A stretch of 64,000 bases of DNA from Marinomonas maritima (GCF_024435075.2 NZ_JAMZEG020000004.1:354001-418000), one strand, 5' to 3'; positions 8,609 through 18,451 are shown, numbered from the stretch's first letter. Program-made: numbers and translations. The notes: generated from the sequence alone by a model not told the origin.

Positions 8609-9961
8609 TTACTTCAACGCATCCCATGTTTTTTGGATGTCGTGAGCGACTTCTTTGGCGTCTTTACCACCCGTGTAATCGACCATGCCTGTCCAGAAGG
8701 AACCGGCACCAATCTTACCTGGCATCAAATCCGACCCATCAAAACGGAACGTCGTTGCATAACGTATAATTTCACCTTGTTTTTTCGCCGCTTCACTTGA
8801 GTAAACCTCTGGGTTCGCTTTCAAGTGAGCAGAGATAAAGCCCGTTTGCGCCATCCACAATTCATGAGAGATTGGCGAGCGGATGAAATCAATAAAGGCA
8901 CGTGCACCTTTAGAATCATTGGTGATGCTCATCAAGGTTCCGGCGCCCAATACTGGGTTACCCAAATCTTTAGAGGCGTACGCTGGGAAGTAAAAGAAAT
9001 CGGCGTCTAGACCCAACTTGGTTCCTTCGGGGAAGAAAGCAGGAATGAATGAGGCTTGACGATGTAGATAACATTTAGGCGGTGATTGGAACATGCCTTT
9101 TGGGCTATCACGGAAATCTGTAGACGCAACCGCGCCGGCACCGCCATCAACAAACGCATCATTACGAGCAAACCAGCCAAACTCTTCGATAGCACCGACA
9201 ACACGAGGGTCGTCAAATTTAATCTCGTTGGTTACCCATTTGTCATAAACCGATGCAGGTTGTGTGCGAAGCAATAAATCTTCTACCCAATCTGTTGCAG
9301 GCCAACCTGTTGCGGCACCCGAGCCCAAACCAATACACCAAGGAGTGCCGCCATCTGCGACGATCTCTTCCGTTAGCGCCTTCAGATCTTCCATGGTTTC
9401 TGGTACGTCGTAACCTGCATCTTCGAAGTTGTCAGGCGAATACCAAACCAAGGATTTCAAATCAGCACGGTAAAATACACCGTAAAATTCTTTTGCGCCT
9501 TTTTTGTCCTTAAAGGTTGCTAGATCAACCCAAGATTGGCCCGCTGCGTAGTCTTTTACAACGTCATTTTTTACGGTGTCGCTAAGCGGCGTGAGAAAAC
9601 CTTTTGCGGCCAAATCTGCGGCTAAACCCGGCTGAGGAAAAACCGAAATGTTCGGCGCGCTGCCCGCTTGCGTATCAATCACGACTTGCTGTTCAAAAGA
9701 ATCTGAACCAGCGTATTTCACTTTAGCGCCAGTGGCTTTTTCAAAGTAAGCAGTAACGCGCTCAAAGTTGTTTTTTTCATCCCCAGTCCAAGGACCAAAT
9801 ACAGAAATTGTTTCGCCAGAAAGGTCGACGGATTTTAACGCTTCATAAGCGCCCCAGCTAAAGCGAGAATCCTCACCTGGTTTAAATAATAGGTCTGCTG
9901 CATGCACAGCATTTACGGAAAGTGTCAGGGCTACTGCCGCGGACAATAGAGATTTTTTCAT
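8609..9961 (-). CDS. aglE: Alpha-glucoside ABC substrate-binding protein (AglE-like)
   Basis: A 450-residue family-1 extracellular solute-binding protein. The N-terminus is a Sec signal peptide (KKSLLSAAVALTLSVNAVHA, cleavage after AHA-like VHA). Mature sequence contains ISVFGPWTGDEKNNFERV and a tryptophan-rich sugar-binding lobe. Two adjacent ATGs exist (9964 and 9961); the second is better spaced (five bases) from AAGGAGC. First gene of the agl importer operon; the 444-base region upstream holds its promoter. Ligand (sucrose, maltose, trehalose or related) is inferred from AglA and the nearby fructokinase. Confidence 0.9.
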   Translation of the reverse strand: MKKSLLSAAVALTLSVNAVHAADLLFKPGEDSRFSWGAYEALKSVDLSGETISVFGPWTGDEKNNFERVTAYFEKATGAKVKYAGSDSFEQQVVIDTQAGSAPNISVFPQPGLAADLAAKGFLTPLSDTVKNDVVKDYAAGQSWVDLATFKDKKGAKEFYGVFYRADLKSLVWYSPDNFEDAGYDVPETMEDLKALTEEIVADGGTPWCIGLGSGAATGWPATDWVEDLLLRTQPASVYDKWVTNEIKFDDPRVVGAIEEFGWFARNDAFVDGGAGAVASTDFRDSPKGMFQSPPKCYLHRQASFIPAFFPEGTKLGLDADFFYFPAYASKDLGNPVLGAGTLMSITNDSKGARAFIDFIRSPISHELWMAQTGFISAHLKANPEVYSSEAAKKQGEIIRYATTFRFDGSDLMPGKIGAGSFWTGMVDYTGGKDAKEVAHDIQKTWDALK

Positions 9962-9964
9962 CAT

Positions 9965-10311
9965 TGCTCCTTACAGGCTCGCTCGGGAAGTCCCTAGCAC
10001 GCCTTTGTTTTTATTATCATAGGACGAAACAAGGTAAAACATGTCTTCTATAAGGATTAAGAAGGAATGTGATTATTCACAATCAAACACAGAGCTTCAA
10101 GCGCCCAATCCCCTTAATATCGACTTAATTGTTTTTAAAATTTAGTAGATTATGACGAAAGTGCGAATCTCGTTTTACGAGTCTGTTTTGTACAAAAAAC
10201 CAGCAGATAAGAGAATTTATTATGAATTCAGCAAGTTAAGTACAAAAAATCCTATCAAAAACATCCTTTTTTTGCTTTTTTCTTACACATTAAAAAAAGA
10301 TTGATAGGCAT
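9965..10311 (-). promoter_or_regulatory. Upstream region of aglE with several palindromes
   Basis: No gene is seen in this AT-rich stretch, which must contain the agl promoter. Visible elements: CTCGTTTTACGAG (10169-10181, five-base arms), the 12-base palindrome TTTTGTACAAAA (10186-10197), and the decamer GTACAAAAAA at 10190-10199 repeated at 10240-10249, exactly 50 bases apart. Any of these could be LacI-family operator sites; GACTCGTAA also occurs near 3338-3350 upstream of the LacI gene. Assignment is tentative. Confidence 0.4.
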
Positions 10312-10339
10312 AAAAAAAGCGTGGACATGGCCACGCTTT
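10312..10339 (-). terminator. Rho-independent terminator after the fructokinase gene
   Basis: AAAGCGTGG (10316-10324) pairs with CCACGCTTT (10331-10339), six-base loop. On the minus strand it is followed by seven U residues (complement of 10312-10318). It ends the kinase transcript and shows that aglE has its own promoter. Confidence 0.85.
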
Positions 10340-10408
10340 ATCGTTCAACTTAACGCACTAAATGGGTTCTTAACCGTTTAACTAAAACGCCTTCCTATTT
10401 TTTGATTA

Positions 10409-11380
10409 TTAAAAACGATCTAGCTGAGCCTGAGCTTGCTCTAAAGACGGCAATGATGGATAAGCACCTAATTTCGTTACTGAATCCGCACCACAAGCGG
10501 CGGCAAAACGAATAATATCCACGAGTTGCTGCTGAGAAAATACCGCTAAAGAGGCTCGGTCACCGCCTTTTTCTGCCAATTGATACAGTAAACCACCAAC
10601 GAATGCATCGCCTGCGGCGGTGGTATCTTTTACTTCTACTTTAGGCGTAACCACCTCACAGACTCCGTGCTCCAGCGTATAAAATCGAATGGCGTTACCG
10701 CCGTCCGTCAACACAAACAAGGTCACGCCAGCCGCAAGGGTTTGTTCAATCAACAAAAATGGGTCTTCTGCTAACACAACAAGCTCTTCCAAACTGGCTT
10801 TTACAACATCACCACTTTGCATCCAATCGATTACTCGTTGAGTATCGACTTGCTCATTCGGCCAAAGATTCATGCGTAAATTCACATCGATACTGACAAT
10901 CCAATTCGCCGCACGCGCCATGCTGACACCGGCCAACGTCGCCTTGGTAATATCCGCATCGGTCAGCGTATTAGAGCAAGTGTGAAAAACGCCTTTGCTA
11001 TCTGCAAACCAAGTCACATCAAAGTCCGACTCTTTAAACAAAATATCAGCCGACGGGCTGCGGTAGAATTCAAAACTACGCTCGCCAGTGTTATCCAAGC
11101 TAACAAACGCCAAGGCGGTTTTAGCCTCTTTCGTCATCAGCATGTTATTGGTATTCACGCCATAATCATTCAGCGAGGTTTTCAAAAAATGGCCGAACGC
11201 ATCGTCACCCACTTGACCCACAAAATGACTATTACCACCCAAACGGGCAACGGCAACGGCAACGTTCGCCGGCGCGCCACCCGGAAACTTAGTAAAGGAT
11301 TCAAGCTCTCCAGCTTGAGTGGTCCCATTAGAAAGAAAGTCGATTAAGGCTTCGCCGAACGCCATTACTTTTGTTGTCAT
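10409..11380 (-). CDS. PfkB-family carbohydrate kinase, probable fructokinase
   Basis: A 323-residue ribokinase-fold sugar kinase. PfkB signature 1 is seen as GGAPANVAVAVARLGG and signature 2 as DTTAAGDAFVGG with the catalytic Asp. The N-terminus AFGEALIDFL is typical of bacterial fructokinases. It would phosphorylate free fructose at the expense of ATP. Placed upstream of the agl importer and alpha-glucosidase, it fits use of sucrose: import, hydrolysis, then phosphorylation of the fructose half. It has its own terminator, so it is co-located but separately transcribed. A 2-keto-3-deoxygluconate kinase is a less likely alternative. Confidence 0.85.
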   Translation of the reverse strand: MTTKVMAFGEALIDFLSNGTTQAGELESFTKFPGGAPANVAVAVARLGGNSHFVGQVGDDAFGHFLKTSLNDYGVNTNNMLMTKEAKTALAFVSLDNTGERSFEFYRSPSADILFKESDFDVTWFADSKGVFHTCSNTLTDADITKATLAGVSMARAANWIVSIDVNLRMNLWPNEQVDTQRVIDWMQSGDVVKASLEELVVLAEDPFLLIEQTLAAGVTLFVLTDGGNAIRFYTLEHGVCEVVTPKVEVKDTTAAGDAFVGGLLYQLAEKGGDRASLAVFSQQQLVDIIRFAAACGADSVTKLGAYPSLPSLEQAQAQLDRF

Positions 11381-11567
11381 TATTATGTTCTCTTTTTTGG
11401 TACGCAGGCAGTCGCTACGCGGGTATAAATAAGGTTAGGTTAAAAATTATGCAGTGACAAAGACATTAAATCAATTTAATTTATTTAAGAGACTACTCTA
11501 GCAAGCTAATATGGGTAATTGGTTCCCTAACACTTTCTTGTTAGACTCAAAATCATGCGATACTGTT

Positions 11568-11573
11568 TATAAT
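11568..11573 (+). promoter_or_regulatory. Possible -10 element for gltR-gtrS
   Basis: TATAAT at 11568-11573, 33 bases before the gltR start. I see no good -35 hexamer at the usual distance, so the promoter may be activator-dependent or the match may be chance in AT-rich DNA. Confidence 0.3.
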
Positions 11574-11606
11574 AAATAAAACCTTAACCTTTCACTGAGC
11601 AAGAGA

Positions 11607-12341
11607 ATGAACCACGCTAAATGTATCTATGTTGTAGACGATGACGACGAGATTCGCACCCTGCTCAAAACTTACTTAGAAAAACACCAATTTACGGTGT
11701 TAACCGCCGATTCTGGCGAAGCATTTTTAGCCGATTTTCGAGCAGAGCAAAATATTGATCTTGTCATTTTAGACATCATGCTGCCCGGTCAAGATGGTTT
11801 TGCGGTGTGTCGTTCTTTACGAACACAATCGCAAGTACCTGTGATCATGCTCACGGCAAATTCTGATGAAATGGATCGAATTATTGGCCTAGAAATTGGC
11901 GCCGACGATTATCTTGCGAAACCTTTCAACCCTCGTGAACTGCTCGCTCGTATCAAAGCAATCCTGAGACGCATGGAACACAGTGAAGTCGTGGAGATGG
12001 CGCCCGTTGCCCATCGCTTTTACCGGTTCTCACACTTCACACTGGATACCATCTCGCGTGAGCTGCACTTTGAGGACGAAAAAGAGTCTTTGTCCGGCGC
12101 TGATTACAACCTTCTTATGTTATTTTTAACCCATCCTGGTGCCGTACTAACGCGAGATCTGATTGCGGAAAATACACGTGGCCGTGACAGCGCACCACTT
12201 GATCGCTTTATTGACGTGCATGTCAGCCGCTTGCGCCAACGTTTACGAGAAGACGCTCGCCACCCACAATTAATTAAAACCGTTCGTGGCCAAGGCTATA
12301 TTTTAACCGCGAATGTCGAAACGATCAGCAATGCCCACTAG
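11607..12341 (+). CDS. gltR: OmpR-family response regulator, GltR-like
   Basis: A 244-residue regulator: receiver domain with acidic pocket VDDDDE (9-14), phosphoacceptor D56 in LVILDIMLPG and the K of DDYLAKPFNP, followed by a winged-helix DNA-binding domain (DRFIDVHVSRLRQRL). It overlaps the sensor kinase gene and precedes a glucose-type ABC importer, the arrangement of gltR-gtrS-gtsABCD in Pseudomonas, where GltR controls glucose transport genes. Function by analogy; symbol given on context plus family. Confidence 0.8.
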   Translation: MNHAKCIYVVDDDDEIRTLLKTYLEKHQFTVLTADSGEAFLADFRAEQNIDLVILDIMLPGQDGFAVCRSLRTQSQVPVIMLTANSDEMDRIIGLEIGADDYLAKPFNPRELLARIKAILRRMEHSEVVEMAPVAHRFYRFSHFTLDTISRELHFEDEKESLSGADYNLLMLFLTHPGAVLTRDLIAENTRGRDSAPLDRFIDVHVSRLRQRLREDARHPQLIKTVRGQGYILTANVETISNAH

Positions 12342-13797
12342 CACGCCGCTGAGCAAAAGCTCGCGCATCAAGCGCTGGTCTCAGTCGCTTACTGGGCAAA
12401 TATTGATCATCATGGCACTGGGTGTTGCCAGTGCCCAATTTATTAGTTCGACCATCTGGCTACGACAACTCGAATCCGATACCGAAGAAAACGTACGTGA
12501 AGTGTCTAAACACATGGCATTTCGTATCGCCGCCACAGTCAGTTACTTCAAATCTTTACCCACTAATTATCGCCACATTGTCATCGATCAGTTGCAAGAC
12601 ATGGGTGGAACACGCTTCTTTGTGACTCTCAACAAGGAAGAGATTCGCATCAATAACATTCCCGACTCTCCACTCAAAGACATTGTCAAAAACGAAGTTC
12701 AATCAACCCTAGTAAAACAGCTGGGCATTCATGATGCTAAAATTTCCTTCTCTAGCCCAAGCGACCTACACGTCATCAACAACCAAACTCGCTTAGTGGA
12801 TTTACCAGAACGCTGGGGACACCACAGCTTATTAGTAAAACCATTAACGCCACCGATTATTGTCATTCAAATTCCCGTCAATGACACCGATTGGCTGTAT
12901 CTTGCCAGTTTAATGCCGGACCCTTATTTCTTAGAGGGTACATCGGCACTCAGTGGTGACCGTTTGTTTTCCATGGCAATGTCCGTCATTACCGTACTGC
13001 TACTCACTATTCTTATACTCAGACGCGTCACTCGTCCTTTAGCGACACTCGCTCGCGCGGCAGAACGCTTTGGGCAAGGTGATTGGAAACCCATAAAAGA
13101 AGTTGGCAGTGTCGAAGTGCGCAATACCGCCAAAGCCTTTAACGATATGCAGCGACGTATCCAGCGCTATTTGAATGACCGAGAAAGATTGTTTGCGTCC
13201 ATTTCCCATGACTTAAAAACCCCGATTACACGTCTACGTTTGCGGGCTGAAATGCTGGATGAAGATGACATTCGCGATGCGATGATCCGCGATTTGGAAG
13301 ATTTGGATATGCTGGTAAAAGGCGCACTGCAAAGCGTAAAAGAAACCGATATTCATGAAAATCGTATCGAAGTCAATATTTCTCGAATGCTCACAGACAT
13401 GCAGTCCACCGCGAACATACACGATACTAAACTCACTGTTGTCGGTGAATTAGAGCATCCTTTTATTGGTAAACCCCTTGCGATTAAACGCTGCCTCGGC
13501 AATCTGGTCGACAATGCTTTGTACTACGGCAAAACCGCCACGGTTTACATCGAAGACGATGAAGATGAAGTGTGTATTCGCATCTGTGATCAAGGTCCCG
13601 GCATCCCGATTGATAAAATGGATAAAGTTTTTCAACCCTACACTCGGCTTACTCCTGACCACTCAGGTCACCCAGGCGGTATGGGATTAGGGCTCAGCAT
13701 TGCCCGAAATATTGCCCGCGCCCATGGTGGCGAAGTGACGCTAAGCAACCATATTGAACAAGGGCTAGAAGCAAAACTTTGGCTGCCAAGACACTAA
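12313..13797 (+). CDS. gtrS: Sensor histidine kinase, GtrS-like
   Basis: A 494-residue membrane sensor kinase: TM segment near 28-48, periplasmic sensor region, TM near 218-237, HAMP, H-box SISHDLKTPITRL with H299, N-box LVDNALYYG, G1 DQGPGIP and G2 GMGLGLSIA. It partners GltR; genes overlap by 29 bases using ATG 12313, or by 11 using ATG 12331. In Pseudomonas the equivalent kinase responds to 2-ketogluconate/6-phosphogluconate; whether that ligand applies here cannot be told from sequence. Confidence 0.85.
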   Translation: MSKRSAMPTSTPLSKSSRIKRWSQSLTGQILIIMALGVASAQFISSTIWLRQLESDTEENVREVSKHMAFRIAATVSYFKSLPTNYRHIVIDQLQDMGGTRFFVTLNKEEIRINNIPDSPLKDIVKNEVQSTLVKQLGIHDAKISFSSPSDLHVINNQTRLVDLPERWGHHSLLVKPLTPPIIVIQIPVNDTDWLYLASLMPDPYFLEGTSALSGDRLFSMAMSVITVLLLTILILRRVTRPLATLARAAERFGQGDWKPIKEVGSVEVRNTAKAFNDMQRRIQRYLNDRERLFASISHDLKTPITRLRLRAEMLDEDDIRDAMIRDLEDLDMLVKGALQSVKETDIHENRIEVNISRMLTDMQSTANIHDTKLTVVGELEHPFIGKPLAIKRCLGNLVDNALYYGKTATVYIEDDEDEVCIRICDQGPGIPIDKMDKVFQPYTRLTPDHSGHPGGMGLGLSIARNIARAHGGEVTLSNHIEQGLEAKLWLPRH

Positions 13798-13860
13798 CTT
13801 CTTGTGGAACTTGATACGTTATATTTGTGCAATTAAAGCGCAATAAAATCGACATAAAAA

Positions 13861-13895
13861 AGCAACCTTGCAAGACTTCGTTACAATAGGTTGCT
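13861..13895. terminator. Weak hairpin after gtrS
   Basis: AGCAACC (13861-13867) pairs with GGTTGCT (13889-13895) across a 21-base loop. On the plus strand the downstream U-run is poor; on the minus strand there is a better one (complement of AAAAAA). It may separate gtrS from gtsA or be a leader structure for gtsA. Confidence 0.4.
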
Positions 13896-14052
13896 CTACT
13901 TTACCCCTACTTGTTAATTCCTTTGCTAAATTCTGTAACTCGAACGTACGCATACGCTGATATTCAGACAGCGACGTCGAGACGAATAACGCAATATCAA
14001 AACATGTTGATGTATTTGATTAGACGACATAACAATAACAAAGGTTGCTATC

Positions 14053-15300
14053 ATGAAAAAAATTGCTTTCGGTTTAACCACAGTTGCACTTTCTCTAGCC
14101 GCAGCTACTTCTCAAGCTGGTGAAGTAGAAGTTCTACATTGGTGGACATCAGGTGGCGAAGCCGCTGCGATCAATGTGCTTAAAGAAGAAATGGTTGGTG
14201 CAGGCCACACTTGGAAAGACTTCGCAGTTGCCGGTGGTGGTGGTGAATCTGCCATGACAGTTCTAAAGTCTCGCGCCATTGCAGGCAATCCTCCTTCTGC
14301 GGCTCAAATCAAAGGCCCAACTATTCAAGAGTGGGGCGATCTAGGCTTCCTAACAAATCTTGATGACGTTGCAAAAGCTGGCGAGTGGGATGTTGTTCTT
14401 CCTCGCGTTGTTAGCGATACAATGAAATACGGCGGTCATTATGTTGCGGCACCAGTTAACGTTCACCGTGTAAACTGGATGTGGGCAAACCCTGAAGTAT
14501 TCCGTAAGTCAGGCGCATCTATCCCGACGACTTGGAAACAATTCATCGTTGAAGCGAAAAAAATCAAAGCAGCGGGTTTCACGCCACTTGCTCATGGTGG
14601 TCAAGCTTGGCAAGACGCGACTCTATTCGAAGCCATTGCTTTGTCTAAAGGCGCTCAATTCTACAGCAGCGCGTTCATCGGCTTGTCTGATAAAGCTCTA
14701 CGCAGCAAAGAGATGGTAGACGTATTTGATACCTTCAAACAAATGCGTGAATTCGTTGATCCAGGTTTCTCTGGACGTGATTGGAACATCGCAACATCAA
14801 TGGTTATCAATGGTGACGCAGCAATGCAAATCATGGGTGACTGGGCGAAAGGCGAATTTACCGCTGCTGGTAAAAAAGCCGGCGTTGATTACGTTTGTTA
14901 CCCAGCACCAGGTACAAGCGGTGCATTCACCTTTAACATTGACTCTCTAGCCATGTTTAAAGTCGATGGTAAAGACAAACAAGCGGCGCAAAAAGATCTT
15001 GCTCGTTTGATTCTTGAGCCTAAATTCCAAGAAACATTCAACCTGAACAAGGGTTCTATCCCTACTCGCTTGAACATGCCTCGTGATAAGTTTGACGCTT
15101 GTGCGCAGTCTTCAATGGATGCCTTCCTAGCAAGCTCAACAACAGGCAGCTTAGTACCAAGTATGGCTCACGGCATGGCAGTGAACTCTATGGTTCAAGG
15201 CGCTATCTTTGACGTTGTGACTAACTTCTTCAATGATGAGTCTATGACATCAAAAGAAGCCGTAGACAAACTAGCTCGCGCTGTTAAAGCAAGTATGTAA
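14053..15300 (+). CDS. gtsA: Glucose/mannose ABC substrate-binding protein (GtsA-like)
   Basis: A 415-residue periplasmic binding protein. Signal peptide KKIAFGLTTVALSLAAATSQA, mature start GEVEVLHWWTSGGEAAA, which is diagnostic of the glucose/mannose-binding GtsA/GlcE subgroup. It follows the gltR-gtrS pair after a 255-base intergenic region and is followed by a strong hairpin before the permeases. Binds the sugar in the periplasm and delivers it to GtsBC. Codon use is biased towards preferred codons, as expected for a highly expressed binding protein (inference). Confidence 0.9.
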   Translation: MKKIAFGLTTVALSLAAATSQAGEVEVLHWWTSGGEAAAINVLKEEMVGAGHTWKDFAVAGGGGESAMTVLKSRAIAGNPPSAAQIKGPTIQEWGDLGFLTNLDDVAKAGEWDVVLPRVVSDTMKYGGHYVAAPVNVHRVNWMWANPEVFRKSGASIPTTWKQFIVEAKKIKAAGFTPLAHGGQAWQDATLFEAIALSKGAQFYSSAFIGLSDKALRSKEMVDVFDTFKQMREFVDPGFSGRDWNIATSMVINGDAAMQIMGDWAKGEFTAAGKKAGVDYVCYPAPGTSGAFTFNIDSLAMFKVDGKDKQAAQKDLARLILEPKFQETFNLNKGSIPTRLNMPRDKFDACAQSSMDAFLASSTTGSLVPSMAHGMAVNSMVQGAIFDVVTNFFNDESMTSKEAVDKLARAVKASM

Positions 15301-15336
15301 GATCTAATCTGCAACAGTAGCTTGCAGTAAACATAC

Positions 15337-15360
15337 GAGGCTGGCCCTCTGGCCAGTCTC
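15337..15360 (+). terminator. Hairpin between gtsA and gtsB (attenuator-like)
   Basis: GAGGCTGGCC (15337-15346) pairs with GGCCAGTCTC (15351-15360), loop CTCT, one G-U pair. The following TTCGTTTCTCCC is only partly U-rich, suggesting partial termination or protection of the gtsA message. Confidence 0.7.
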
Positions 15361-15390
15361 TTCGTTTCTCCCTGTAGTGAAGCATCAATT

Positions 15391-16320
15391 ATGAATACTA
15401 AAGCCGCCAATTCTGGGTCAGGACAGACTCAGTCAGGACGTCCTGCACGCCTAAGCTTGGCCGACTGGATGCCGAAAATAGTCATGGCCCCAACGGTGAT
15501 CGTCACCTTGGTGTGCATTTATGGCTATATGATTTGGACAGCCGTCCTCTCTTTCACCAACTCTCGCATGTTGCCGTCTTATGATTTTGTCGGCTTTGAT
15601 CAATATGAACGCCTTTTCAACAATGACCGTTGGATGGTGGCACTGACCAACCTAGGTGTCTTCGGTGGGATGTTCATTGCTATTTGTTTATTCCTTGGCG
15701 TTACGCTGGCCATTTTCTTGGATCAAAAAATTCGCGCAGAAGGCGCACTTCGTACTATTTATCTTTACCCTATGGCGATTTCATTCATCGTCACAGGTAC
15801 CGCGTGGAAATGGTTGCTAAATCCAACCAATGGCCTAGAAAAAATGATGGTGAATTTGGGTTTCGAAGACTTCACGTTTAATTGGCTAGCGGATCCAGAC
15901 ATGGTTATTTACTGTTTGGTTATCGCCGCTGTTTGGCAAGCATCTGGCTTTGTTATGGCCTTGTTCTTAGCCGGTCTTCGTGGTGTTGATGGCGACCTTA
16001 TTAAAGCCGCACACCTTGATGGCGCGAGTATATTTACAACGTACCGTCGTATCATTTTGCCGTCACTAAAACCTGTTTTCTTTAGCGCCATGGTTATCCT
16101 GTCGCACATTGCGATTAAGAGTTTCGACTTGGTAGCCGCGTTAACCAATGGTGGTCCGGGTTACTCTTCTGATCTACCAGCGAACTTCATGTATGCCCAT
16201 ACCTTTACCCGCAGCCAAGTAGGCCTAGGGTCTGCCTCTGCTATGATTATGTTGGGTTGTGTGTTGGCGATTTTGGTTCCTTATTTGTACTCAGAATTGC
16301 GAGGTGAACGCCATGAGTAA
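15391..16320 (+). CDS. gtsB: Glucose/mannose ABC permease (GtsB-like)
   Basis: A 309-residue permease with about six membrane segments. The EAA loop reads DLIKAAHLDGASIFTTYRRIILP. It overlaps gtsC by eight bases. Forms the inner-membrane channel with GtsC. Confidence 0.9.
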   Translation: MNTKAANSGSGQTQSGRPARLSLADWMPKIVMAPTVIVTLVCIYGYMIWTAVLSFTNSRMLPSYDFVGFDQYERLFNNDRWMVALTNLGVFGGMFIAICLFLGVTLAIFLDQKIRAEGALRTIYLYPMAISFIVTGTAWKWLLNPTNGLEKMMVNLGFEDFTFNWLADPDMVIYCLVIAAVWQASGFVMALFLAGLRGVDGDLIKAAHLDGASIFTTYRRIILPSLKPVFFSAMVILSHIAIKSFDLVAALTNGGPGYSSDLPANFMYAHTFTRSQVGLGSASAMIMLGCVLAILVPYLYSELRGERHE

Positions 16321-17215
16321 CGGTCATTCTATGAATAAAAGTACCGTTGGCCGTAAAACATCTGGCCTAGACAAAGTATTACGCGTTGCCTTGTACACTG
16401 TATTGACCATCGTTGCGGCTTTCTATCTCATCCCGTTTATCGTCATGCTCATTACATCGCTAAAAGACGTTGAAGAGATTCGTACTGGAACATTACTTTC
16501 TCTACCGGCTTCATTGCATTTTGATTCTTGGGTAAAAGCGTGGTCCAGCGCTTGTACAGGCAGTAGCTGTGGCGGTATTTCGCCTTACTTCATGAACTCG
16601 TTTCAAATCGTGATACCAGCCGTGCTGATTTCAACACTGCTGGGTGCGATTAACGGTTACGTGATTTCCCTATGGAAGTTCCGTGGAAGTGATTTGTTCT
16701 TCGCGTTGTTGTTGTTGGGTTGTTTCGTTCCATTCCAAGTAATCTTGTTGCCAATGGCTCGTACATTGGGCTGGTTAGGCATTGCAAACACGACCTCCGG
16801 TTTGGTATTTGTGCATGTGGTTTACGGTGTGGCGTTCACGACACTGTTCTTCCGTAACTTCTACCAGTCAATCCCGAATGAATTGGTCAAAGCGGCACGC
16901 CTTGATGGCGCTGGCTTCTTTACTATTTTCTACCGCATTATTTTGCCAGTATCGACCCCTATTATTGTGGTCACCGTGATTTGGCAGTTCACTCAAATTT
17001 GGAATGACTTCCTCTTCGGTGTAGCGTTCTCTGGCTTTGATACTCAGCCAGTAACCGTGGCATTAAACAATTTGGTAAACACCAGCTTTGGCGGTAAAGA
17101 ATACAATGTCGACATGGCCGCTGCCATTATCGCCGCTTTGCCCACACTGGCTGTTTATGTATTCGCTGGAAAATACTTTGTCCGTGGCTTAACCGCCGGT
17201 GCGGTGAAAGGCTAA
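16313..17215 (+). CDS. gtsC: Glucose/mannose ABC permease (GtsC-like)
   Basis: A 300-residue MalG-class permease; EAA loop ELVKAARLDGAGFFTIFYRI. The start at 16313 (ATG overlapping the gtsB stop, with GAGGTG upstream) is preferred over the longer frame opening at 16259, which would run well into gtsB. Ends RGLTAGAVKG, a typical MalG-type tail. Confidence 0.9.
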   Translation: MSNGHSMNKSTVGRKTSGLDKVLRVALYTVLTIVAAFYLIPFIVMLITSLKDVEEIRTGTLLSLPASLHFDSWVKAWSSACTGSSCGGISPYFMNSFQIVIPAVLISTLLGAINGYVISLWKFRGSDLFFALLLLGCFVPFQVILLPMARTLGWLGIANTTSGLVFVHVVYGVAFTTLFFRNFYQSIPNELVKAARLDGAGFFTIFYRIILPVSTPIIVVTVIWQFTQIWNDFLFGVAFSGFDTQPVTVALNNLVNTSFGGKEYNVDMAAAIIAALPTLAVYVFAGKYFVRGLTAGAVKG

Positions 17216-17304
17216 CCGCGACATTTACAAACACTAGCGAACAACGCACTCGTGCTTTTCATTTTTTACCACACGAGTGACTCGATAAAATTTGGAGTAA
17301 TAAC

Positions 17305-18414
17305 ATGGCAAACCTCGTCATTGAAAATGTTAAAAAGAGCTACGGCAGCACAGAGATACTAAAAGGCATCAATATTTCCATTAAAGCAGGCGAGTTCCTG
17401 ATTTTGGTGGGGCCTTCTGGTTGTGGTAAATCCACCCTGATGAACTCAATTGCCGGTCTTGAAGATGTCACCGAAGGCCGCATTCTGATCGCCGATAACG
17501 ACGTGACTTACACAAGCCCGAAAGACCGTGATATTGCAATGGTGTTTCAGTCTTACGCTTTGTATCCAAATATGACGGTAGAGCAAAATATCTCTTTTGG
17601 TTTAGAAATGCGCAAAGTGCCAAAAGAAGAGCGTCAAATCGAAGTACAGCGTGTTGCTGATATGTTACAAATTGATCATTTGCTAAATCGTAAGCCAGCA
17701 CAATTATCTGGTGGTCAACGCCAACGTGTTGCCATGGGGCGCGCCTTAGCTCGTCGCCCTCAGCTTTATCTATTTGATGAGCCACTTTCTAACCTAGACG
17801 CTAAATTGCGTGTAGAGATGCGTACAGAGATCAAGAAGCTGCACAAAAAACTAGGCACAACCATCGTTTATGTAACACACGATCAGATTGAAGCCATGAC
17901 CTTGGCAGATCGCATTGCGGTAATGAAAGACGGTGAAGTGCAACAGCTAGGTTCGCCACAAGAAATTTACGACAACCCAGCCAATCTGTTTGTTGCGGGC
18001 TTCATGGGATCGCCTGCGATGAACTTCATTCCAACCAAAGTCGTCGAACAAAATGGCGTACCGATGTTGGAACTGGCCACCAACACAACCGTCGCCTTGC
18101 CATTCCCTAAACCAGAATCGCTAAAAGCGTACGTAGGCAAAACCATCCTATTGGGATTGCGCCCAGAAATGATCACTGAACCTCAGCCACACAAAGAAGG
18201 TCAGCCTTTTGTTACTACGACCGACGTAGAAGTAGAAGTGACTGAACCAATGGGTGCCGACACCATGATCCTGACGCGTGTGAACAATGCAGAAATCAAC
18301 TGTCGCTCTAACCCTATGTACCCAGCTGAAGCAGGCTCAATCATCAAGATGATGTTTGATACCTCCAAAGCGGTTGTCTTTGATAAAGAATCAGGTCGAC
18401 GTCTAGACCTCTAA
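17305..18414 (+). CDS. gtsD: Sugar ABC transporter ATPase (GtsD-like)
   Basis: A 369-residue MalK/UgpC-type ATPase: Walker A GPSGCGKST (36-44), LSGGQRQR, Walker B LYLFDEPLSN, VTHDQ, then the C-terminal TOBE domain (LGLRPEMI). Start has GGAGT upstream. Last gene of the gts operon, followed by a strong terminator. Supplies energy for glucose/mannose uptake. Confidence 0.92.
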   Translation: MANLVIENVKKSYGSTEILKGINISIKAGEFLILVGPSGCGKSTLMNSIAGLEDVTEGRILIADNDVTYTSPKDRDIAMVFQSYALYPNMTVEQNISFGLEMRKVPKEERQIEVQRVADMLQIDHLLNRKPAQLSGGQRQRVAMGRALARRPQLYLFDEPLSNLDAKLRVEMRTEIKKLHKKLGTTIVYVTHDQIEAMTLADRIAVMKDGEVQQLGSPQEIYDNPANLFVAGFMGSPAMNFIPTKVVEQNGVPMLELATNTTVALPFPKPESLKAYVGKTILLGLRPEMITEPQPHKEGQPFVTTTDVEVEVTEPMGADTMILTRVNNAEINCRSNPMYPAEAGSIIKMMFDTSKAVVFDKESGRRLDL

Positions 18415-18451
18415 TTGTCTATTTTTATAACGGTTTAGCTATTTAAAGCAC

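Noticed and set aside
10068..10081. CRP-like site TGTGATTATTCACA upstream of aglE
   Set aside because: The spacer between TGTGA and TCACA is four bases, not six, so it does not fit the CRP consensus.
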